Assembly (NCBI RefSeq): GCF_000341285.1
Contig: NW_005178445.1
Span: 62,001 to 126,000, forward strand
DNA: 64,000 bases
Origin: Galdieria sulphuraria
Lineage: Eukaryota; Rhodophyta; Bangiophyceae; Galdieriales; Galdieriaceae
Direction: 5' to 3'
Position 1 is the first letter of the stretch, and the number at the start of each line of letters is the position of its first letter. The position numbers and the translations under genes were made by a program. Shown in pieces: positions 56,459 to 64,000 of the stretch. The notes under the pieces are model-generated. The model saw only the letters and a program-made list of their open reading frames with translations. It made no database searches and was not told the DNA's origin.

Positions 56459-58252
56459 TCATCGGTCACGACTTCTCTCTTGGAACAGTTCATATTCCGA
56501 CGGTACTCCAATCAACTTTCGGACACAGAAAGTCTTGTATGGAATCACGTCAGGGTAATATTCCCCATCTTCTTTCAAGCTTCGATAAGAGAAGAAACGA
56601 CCAGGCCACCACAAACATCGCTGTCGTTCCTTCCATACTGACTCAACTTCAGGAGCTTCACATAAACGCAACAATTCTGCAAACCTGCGCCAAGCATGCC
56701 GGAAAGAGTTTTTCCAAAAGTCAAAATAAAATAGGAAATCGCTTGACATATTCCCTAAACAATCCAAATGATGAGCCACTGCAATAAGTAACTCTTGGAC
56801 TGTGGAAAGACGCTTTTCCAAACCGATTGAAAGACATCCAAGTGCTACATCTGAAAAGGGATTGACCTCTAATAAAAGATGTTGTGCCGTAAGGACTCGT
56901 TTTCTCAAAACAGACTCCTCTGCTGGTGCATCTGCCGAAAAAAGTATTGCTTGATATGCTTCAAGACATAAAAGATAGTTTTCTAGCAGATAAGAGTCGA
57001 AGCTTCCTTCCTCTTTAATAAATTCTTCCATGCAGAAAACTGCTTCATCAACACGTCTACAGTATGCCAAAACAATAGACTTCAAAATGACAAAAACATT
57101 AGGTGCCGCTTCATATTCTTTACAATACTCTAAACAATTCAGTGCCTTTTCAAAGTATTCTAATGCAAAATCCTTTTCTGCGGATGAGTCCTTGATAAAA
57201 TCTGGCAAACAGCTCCAACTGTGAAGAAAATTGAATGGAAAGACATAACCTAAACCTATATTAAGAGCAGGATCTCCATCACCTCGAATATCGGTCTTTA
57301 TCGTCAGCTCATTATCCAAACCCAACTCTCTGTAAGCTTCAAGACAGAAGAAAGCAGCAAGTAAAATGTAAAATACAGGATATTTCGCATAAGGAAACTG
57401 TTGAATGTGACCAGAGATATCACTAATGGCTGAAAGGTAGTCTCTCAAATACCAACGAAGAAAGACAAGTTGATTCAGTGCAGCCACTTTTCCTTGTTCC
57501 AATTCTAATAGTGAACGCTTATTGTACAATACCAAAGAGCTTGGAACTTTTCCCAAATCTTGTAAAGAAAAAGTTTTCTCGATGCTGTCGAACTGAAAGA
57601 GCCTCGAGAGTAGGCGTACAAGTTCATAAGACTGATTGTAAAACAAAGCTTTGCAGCTTAATGCAGTTAACTCCCTATGAAACCCATTTCTTTTTGAAGA
57701 GGTCTTGACTCTCCGTAAGAGCAACGGAAGAAGGCAAGAAAGAACGTTGTCTCTTCCTGTTTGCAAAAGTTCAAACGCAAGACATGCTATTCCACTAAGA
57801 TCGGTACATAGTTGTGTTCCAAGCCTTTTGTTTTGGCTTGCATGAAGAGAAATTTCGAAAGGCGAATGAAATGCCAGCAGTTTCCAGTCGGCTTCTTCTG
57901 TTTCAGGTGAAACTTCATACTCTCCTTGTTGCTGCGTTTCTTCTATTTGTTTCTCTAGGAGAAAGAATTTTTTTCTTTGCATAAGCTCTTCTATGACTAT
58001 ATCACTTCTTTCACGGGGAATCCCATAAATACTACAATACGTATGCAGCTCGGACCTGGTGCGTCTCTTAAGCTCTGTTTCTGAGATTTGTTCTAATGGC
58101 TTCAAATTCCATCTTCTTAGTATTTCCTTATCCTTTTCAGGCAGTTGTTCAAACCTTGTTGCGAAGGGTTTCTTCGCCCTGTGTCTCTCTAACTTTTCTC
58201 GCCATGACCTTTTAGTTTCTGCCAAGAATCTTCTTGACATTTGTTGTTCCAT
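56459..58252 (-). CDS. RNA polymerase I factor TAF1A-like, with SAP-like N-terminus
   Basis: A 597-residue intronless protein, mostly alpha-helical. Near the C-terminus WKERQRCLWWPGRFFSYRSL parallels the WWPGxHFSY box of human TAF1A, and LLLEVNPFSDVALGCLSIGL fits its preceding helices. TAF1A is part of the SL1 complex at rDNA promoters. Residues ~65-100 (ELKRRTRSELHTYCSIYGIP) look like a SAP-type helix-extended-helix. The first ATG in frame is used; upstream codons begin from a TTG. A DNA-binding SAP-like part is inference. Confidence 0.5.
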   Translation of the reverse strand: MEQQMSRRFLAETKRSWREKLERHRAKKPFATRFEQLPEKDKEILRRWNLKPLEQISETELKRRTRSELHTYCSIYGIPRERSDIVIEELMQRKKFFLLEKQIEETQQQGEYEVSPETEEADWKLLAFHSPFEISLHASQNKRLGTQLCTDLSGIACLAFELLQTGRDNVLSCLLPLLLRRVKTSSKRNGFHRELTALSCKALFYNQSYELVRLLSRLFQFDSIEKTFSLQDLGKVPSSLVLYNKRSLLELEQGKVAALNQLVFLRWYLRDYLSAISDISGHIQQFPYAKYPVFYILLAAFFCLEAYRELGLDNELTIKTDIRGDGDPALNIGLGYVFPFNFLHSWSCLPDFIKDSSAEKDFALEYFEKALNCLEYCKEYEAAPNVFVILKSIVLAYCRRVDEAVFCMEEFIKEEGSFDSYLLENYLLCLEAYQAILFSADAPAEESVLRKRVLTAQHLLLEVNPFSDVALGCLSIGLEKRLSTVQELLIAVAHHLDCLGNMSSDFLFYFDFWKNSFRHAWRRFAELLRLCEAPEVESVWKERQRCLWWPGRFFSYRSLKEDGEYYPDVIPYKTFCVRKLIGVPSEYELFQERSRDR

Positions 58253-58646
58253 AATAAAGAAGCCTATTTTGCAATCGAATGGAATATTTTCAAGAAAAGT
58301 TGCTTCTGTCAGAGCCCAGAGAAACGAGCATTTTAACAACAACGAGATAAATGGATTTTAAAAGGCGCTCATTCGAAGAATCCAGCCCTCCCTCTGGACT
58401 AAGGAATGAAGGCTTCGAAATGAAGCGACCAATCACCACCACCCCGATGGGAAAGCTGACCAGCGCCCCAAAACAGCTTCAGCCACCAAACTCGCCCCTT
58501 TACAACTTATTTGGGTTTGAGGTTGCCTTCTCGTCGAGAAAGCGTGACAACCAAGCTTCTTGCCCAAAACGACTGTTTACTGCCTTTTTTCTATTTCCCC
58601 TTTCTTCGCAATCGGAAACCTTGACAGTTCAAGCTAGTTACCGAAC
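58253..58646. other. Divergent promoter region
   Basis: A 394-bp spacer between the TAF1A-like and RFTS/PHD genes. A frame starting at 58351 runs over the first exon of the next gene in another phase and has no conserved look, so it was not called. Confidence 0.5.
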
Positions 58647-61600
58647 ATGCCACCTCGAACCGAAAGGGCCGTCGAAGAAGAGAGTGTTGGCAAAGAGTAC
58701 GACGTAGTATACGAGGTAATCATTCTTCTTTCAAGTGGACAAAAGCAGTTTTGTTAAACTCCACTAGGATGGTGAAATATTGCGGGAACTGGATTTGTTC
58801 ACACTGAGAGATACTAAAGGAAACTTGGTTCCGTTGGATTTATTGGACCAACCCCCTAAGAAAAGGCCAGCGCTTCAAGCAACGGGATATCTTTTACCTC
58901 CGGCTATCGAAAGTAAAGTTGCGAACGAAGGAACAACTTCCAACGGGGAAACTCCCCCTTTGAAGTTGCCGAAACTTCGTGTGAGACTGGCGAAAGTCAC
59001 AGACTGGTGCGTCGAATATGGGGCTTATCCAGCACTGTGGATACAAACTACGGATAAATGGTATAGATTGCACAGGCCAGCTCCAGGCTACGAACCTTTT
59101 TTTGAACAGGCAGAACGTAAATTCTTGTATTGCTGTGCAGTTGTGGATATTATTGGAGCGTTCATTAGAGAAGGAAAACATGCTTCTGTTAAGAGAGTTG
59201 CCAAAGCTCTCCAAAGTAGAGAACTTTCTTTGGAATATCTATTGAATAACTCTGATTTGTTAAATTTTGTACGTGACCAACTCGAGTCTTTGGGAGATTC
59301 TTTGTTACTACAAACCGAGTTTGTGCAATACCTGAAAAATCCCATAGCTTTCTCGGAAAAGACAGAAAAGCCCAAAACTGTTGTTCAGTCGGAACAGAAG
59401 AGAAAAAGAGCTTCAGAGGAATCTCTCTCAAGTCATGTCGAGGAGTATTCTCCTTCACCACGTTTAACAAGAAGGAGGGAGAAGGAACCTGAAGATGTTC
59501 ACTTTGACGCTCATACTAGTACGTCTCATTCGAAAAAACAAATAATTCAAGACACAGATTCGGCTAATGGTTCGCACCCAAGTTGGCGAACGAGAAGAAA
59601 ACGATCATTCATCAATACTGCGAAACAAGAGATTGATTCAGCTCCGTTACCCACAATAGAATTTGGCAAATATCCAAAACCAAGAAGAGGTCATCAAGTG
59701 AAGCTTTCTGATTGGAACGGAAAGGAATGTCTATCAGTTATACTGACTCTTGTAGAACTTCTTCATGTTCTGAGTGAAGATTCTTATTTCGATGAACTTT
59801 GTTTGAGTAGCAAGGTACCTAATTTGGTTTTGGATTGGAGAACTGTTGGAAGGGCAGTATTAGAACCTTGGAAGTACGATGTCTTTGGTGAACTAATTGC
59901 ATGCTTAATACGGTTTCTCATGGCGGCATCAGGAATGGAAGCGAGAAGAGACTCGGTTGATTGGTTGACTTGGCAAGAGTTCATGCGTGATTATTTCTTG
60001 AAACGCCCTACAGGAAAAACGTTTCTAGAGAATGACGACGAGTTTACGTCAATTCTAGAAACTATGAGCAGAGTGGACTTTGTGGAGCTATCACAAGATA
60101 CTCGCTTAGTTATAGTCGAACGTTTGGTGGACGCAGTTGTTGAGACGGAAGCCTTTCGAGACAAAATTAATGAGGCCACAGGTTATGAACCAGAAACCAG
60201 TGGCAATGTTTTTTACGACAGTGACTATGAGTCTTTGGAAGATGATGAGTCTTCTTCTTCTAATGATGACACGTTCTTCTAGAGAACAAGAGAATGAAGT
60301 AAACCATGAAAATGGAAATATTCATGAGACCAATCAGAAGGCTCAAGAGTTAGCGAAAAAAGAGACAGTTTTAGAAAGAGTGGATTCCGTTCCTTTCCGA
60401 ATTCGCGGGGTATGTGCTGGAAGAGATAGAGAAGGAGCTTTGTATTATATTTTGGGACGAGGTACCTCTTTAGCAATTTTTAGTTGTTTGGAACATCCTG
60501 TGGGTGGTGAAGAGTCTGAATGGTTTGTTGCTGAGACTAGAGATGAAATTATTGAGCTTTTAGAGAGTCTTGACAATAAGAGCGCTATTGAGGAGAAACT
60601 TGTTGCCAATTTGCAAAACGTAGCATTGCGAGAATGGAAGCCAATGAGTGCCGAGAAGCAAATCAATGAAGGTTATGATTTTTCAGATAGGGTATTTGGA
60701 AATTTGAATTCTGACAACTCGGAAGAAGAATATTTTTTACGTACGAATATAGAAGGACAATATCTCCCAAAGTCTCATCTTCTCATTCAGAAGGCTTTAT
60801 TGTTCGCTGAACCGAAGTTGCCTTTTTGGTTGAGACAGAAGACCGAATATCTGGGCTTTCGTTCGAAAGAAGAAAGAGAATATTGGCTTCAAGATGTCGA
60901 AGAAGCCATCTCGGTTGAACAATTAAAGCAGTGCCTGATCGAGTTTTACGATATTATGTGCTATGACATGCTTGCCAGTCCTTCAGGATCACAAGAGCTC
61001 TTGCATTTCTTTGGTATTCCTGTATCATGGTCAGAAGAACAAGCGAGACACGTCCGGCGGTCGACACAAGAAGCTAAGAATCCAACCCAATTATTCATTG
61101 CTATTCGCTCCTTTTTTTCGAATATTTTGATTCCTCTTTGCCGAGAATGTAAGGCGCAAGAAATTTCTCAGAGTCATTATTCGAAACTAAGAAAGGATCT
61201 ATTACTTCCCAAAAGAAATGAAGGATATCATGGCGAAATTGATCTAGTAGAATTCGTAGCTTTCAATAGAGGTGATCCTCTTATATACTGTCGGACAGGT
61301 CATCTTTCTCATTACTATGAGAAACTTTTGCCATTTTCCGAACTTCATATCGAAGATATTGCACCTCTCAAATCCGTACAGAGAGGTATAGTTGAGCATA
61401 TTGGTTTTTACAGAGGACCTTCCTTCTGCATTCAAGTAGTTCGACTTTTATTGATGGAAGACGCTGAGAGTGAAGAGTCATTTTTTAGGCTCGACTGTTT
61501 TTGTCGAGCAGATGCATTTCTTCCCGACTATTTGATGAAAGAAAGGATCTATTTGAAGTCCTTGGAAAGGGGTTGGTCAGAAGGAGATGAATTTGAAAGC

Positions 61601-63106
61601 TTCTTTATTAAGGATGGTCTGTTGATTCCACGTCGTGGAGTTATCATTAAAAGCTTAGTTATCGCTCCGAATGGTTATCCAGGAAGTGAGATCATGAGAA
61701 AGAGTGATTTAGCTATTCCAACGAATCAAATATCAAACGGCATGACCTTTTTACCGCAGGATAGTTCATTTATGGAACAAGAGTCACCAATGCAACTGGA
61801 TACAGTCTTGGAAGGATCACCTAAAGGTCATGAACCAATGACTGTGGACGAAAGAGAAGATCAATCTTTAGAAGAATTGATTGTGAATAACAGTGAGAAG
61901 AAGGATGCAGGAGGAGAAGAGAATCTTTCAGAAGTTTCATTTGAAGAAGAAGAAGATAGAATTCAAAAGTTGTGGAATGCATTGGTTGGGATTGAAGAAT
62001 CAGGACAAGATGACTCAAACAACGCTGGCTGGATAGAATACATGACTGTGTCTGAGGATCGTCTTGATCTTGCAGTTGATACCAATCCGGAGTCTTTTGC
62101 GTTCATCGATGATTTTTATGATCCCTACGATCAAGCATATGACTTTAGCCAGTTTCAAGCAGGAGTTGAGACACGTGCGAGGAGTCTGAGAAGTCATTCT
62201 GCATTGGAAGAGGAAGATGGTCGAGGTGAAGGTGTTGGCTCACTTCGAAAGAGAGCAGGAGAGTGGGATCCTTGGGAGAGCATTGAGGTGACTTGGATTC
62301 AACCTATTGATGCAAGTATGGAATCATTTCGATTTCTCAGTCCGTGGGAACTTTATCCTTTGAGTCAACAAGGAATGAGTTTTATTTACCATCCACTTAT
62401 ATGTAGGCCACATTTGAAGGAAACCAGTAACTCAGGAATGCGCATTTCGGGTCTTGGTCGTAATAATATGAGAGGAGAACCTTTTTCAGCCCGCAAATCT
62501 GCATTTCGTATGGAAGGTTCGAGGTCTCATGATCGACGCAATACGAATTATAATGTCGTAAAGAGGAAGAGAATCGATTTGTCATCAGCATATTGTCTTG
62601 CATGTGAGCTACCTATGGAAGATGCAAGTAATCCTTTGATTGCTTGTGATGGCCCTTGTCAGAAAACTTTTCATTATGAGTGTGCTCCCGGAGACGAAAG
62701 TGAACGTCCACCAATAGAGTCTATTGAACTTTATGCTTCTGATGAAAGACCTCTTTGGCAATGCCACAACTGCACTAGTGGTGAGCATATTTGTTTCTCA
62801 TGTGGAAGACCAGGACATATTGCTGATGTCAATGATCCTCTAAGAAAGTGCAGCTTAGGAAGTTGTGGACGTTTCTATCACAACTCTTGCGCTCAACAAG
62901 AACCATTGGCCAGACTTGCATCGGATGGAAATTGGTTTCGTTGCCCACAACATTACTGTGTTGTTTGTGAAGAATCGGGTGATTCCCGTCCAATGATCAA
63001 GTGTATCTATTGCCCAAGAGCTTGGCATGTGCAATGTGCACATGGAGAAGGTTTAGATATGATAACAATGAAGTTTGCAAGATGTCCTGCCCATAAAAGG
63101 CGTTGA
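58647..63106 (+). CDS. RFTS-domain and PHD-finger chromatin protein (EDM2-like)
   Basis: Three exons, about 1,450 residues. Exon 1 ([20 protein letters not shown]) splices to [20 protein letters not shown], the start of a DNMT1-type replication-foci (RFTS) domain, continuing [21 protein letters not shown] basic linker and a helical domain follow ([20 protein letters not shown]), possibly DDT-like. A 52-nt intron (about 60231-60282) hides an apparent stop and joins to the second half. The end carries an NSD-type PHD array: [43 protein letters not shown] and [24 protein letters not shown] plus this PHD array recalls plant EDM2, but the EDM2 methyltransferase-like part is absent. It ends 8 bp from the next gene. 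Confidence 0.78.
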
Positions 63107-63114
63107 CTGTATTT

Positions 63115-64000
63115 TTACACTTCATCGTGAGAGGAATGATGAAGAATTTCAGTTGGTAGTTTGTGAAAGTGCATGTCTCCACCTACAAGTCTATCCATAA
63201 AGTTTTCTACTTGTAATGTATCGGTTGCATTGGGACATTTGGCAAATTTCATGTTACTAAAAATCGATGTCACAAAGAAAGCACGTTCAGCAACAACAGA
63301 ATAACGCACCTCATTTTCCATGCTACCAGAGTTGAGTTGAAACAAACACTCGAGTCCGTACCAAATTCTTCAAGCCAACGTTTAGGACAATGTTCCCAAG
63401 TAATTGAAGAAAATTGGAATATGGAGTCTCGGTATCTTTGTTAGGACAGTCAAGTTAATAGTCTATTGTTTCCAAGTCACCTACCTTGAAGTCAAATTCT
63501 TCCAAAAGAGCAGAGCAAATTCGTCATTAGCACAGAAAATGAAAAGAATACATATCTTCTCTTTGTGTGCAAGACAGTCTGATACGATTTTATTCCAGTT
63601 ATCGACTCCAAACTTATTCGAAACGTTCTTCATATCATCCGAGGAGGTTGCTGATGAATTCAACTTGGCTTTGCTTAAAACTTGTTTCAGAAATCCATGA
63701 ATATCCTTTCTTTGCATATGTTCTAAATGAAAAGTATCTGGAAGACTAGTTGCCTTGCTATTGGGCTGAAATCCTAACAGTACAGGATACTTCTCAATAC
63801 CATATAGTTTCATGAGCTCTGAATCTATGTCATCCTTGTGAATAATTCCGAAAATAATAGATTCTGCATAAGTTGAAGACAATGCTTTCAATAGCACAGA
63901 GGGTGCCTTCCTCATGGTTGCCAACAATACGTGAGGAAGTTCCGGTTCATTTCTCAAGAAAGGTTCTATTCCAGCACTCTTCACTTGCGCAACAAACGAA
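63115..64000 (-). CDS. PDI/thioredoxin-fold protein (5' partial)
   Basis: The gene runs off the right edge, so its N-terminus is missing. The visible part has a thioredoxin-like strand-helix pattern: SIIFGIIHKDDIDSELMKLY, GIEKYPVLLGFQPNS, then a second domain ILFIFCANDEFALLFWKNLT and YRDSIFQFSSITWEHCPKRW. The C-terminus is DTLQVENFMDRLVGGDMHFH then KLPTEILHHSSHDEV. It resembles the non-catalytic Trx domains of ER PDI-family and DnaJ-PDI proteins. No CxxC active site is in the visible part. At least two introns; the last junction is not settled. Confidence 0.6.

Noticed and set aside
58351-58707. 118-codon frame MDFKRRSFEES...
   Set aside because: Overlaps the first exon of the RFTS/PHD gene in another phase and shows no conserved composition.
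60137-60282. Apparent stop separating two large genes
   Set aside because: The stop lies at the acceptor of a well-formed 52-nt intron with a branch-like CTAAT; splicing joins the frames as one protein.

Overview
The window is nuclear DNA from a unicellular eukaryote, most likely a cyanidiophyte red alga of the Galdieria type. Genes are tightly packed on both strands. Introns are tiny: nearly all those I could reconstruct are 44-75 nt, with GT..AG ends. Several genes carry plausible organelle presequences. The first gene joins a starch-binding module to a kinesin, which makes sense where starch lies in the cytosol, as in red algae. Protein-level recognition was by eye only. Exon joins were chosen by reading frame and by conserved protein sequence across the junction.

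Region by region. 0-9.9 kb: a CBM20-kinesin-14 (cut at the left edge), importin alpha, a ribosomal-L1-fold biogenesis factor, two small coiled-coil proteins, a DONSON homologue and the nucleoporin SEH1. 10-18.8 kb: a bacterial-type RimO, a LisH-like protein, ribosomal uL22, tryptophan 2,3-dioxygenase, a small unannotated spliced gene, phenylalanine 4-hydroxylase and an AAAP amino-acid permease. 19.8-34.1 kb: an Ntn-type asparaginase, U3-55K/RRP9, CHMP1, glutamate dehydrogenase, a SHAQKY-class MYB, a four-TM protein, N-carbamoylputrescine amidase, a coiled-coil protein, MoaD and ribosomal uS3. 34.2-38.2 kb: LSM12, a histone H2A/H2B/H4 cluster and TIM50. 38.3-45.7 kb: two poorly resolved spliced genes around LSM2, a secreted cysteine/tyrosine-rich protein, LEO1, a plastid-type methyltransferase and eRF1. 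46-64 kb: a DUF2232-like membrane protein, a large ferlin (about 7.6 kb, many exons), a membrane-anchored rubredoxin-domain protein, a TAF1A-like Pol I factor, an RFTS/PHD chromatin protein resembling plant EDM2, and the 3' part of a PDI-like gene.

Two functional themes stand out. One is nitrogen and amino-acid catabolism: dioxygenase, hydroxylase, permease, asparaginase, GDH and carbamoylputrescine amidase lie within about 17.5 kb. The other is gene expression and chromatin: histones, LEO1, LSM proteins, RRP9, TAF1A, ribosomal proteins, eRF1 and EDM2-like. The histone H2A and H4 genes end in a textbook metazoan-type histone 3' stem-loop, followed by a shared downstream element.

I saw no CRISPR array, rRNA, convincing tRNA or recognisable transposon or virus-derived element. 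One ambiguous base (N) lies at 46916.
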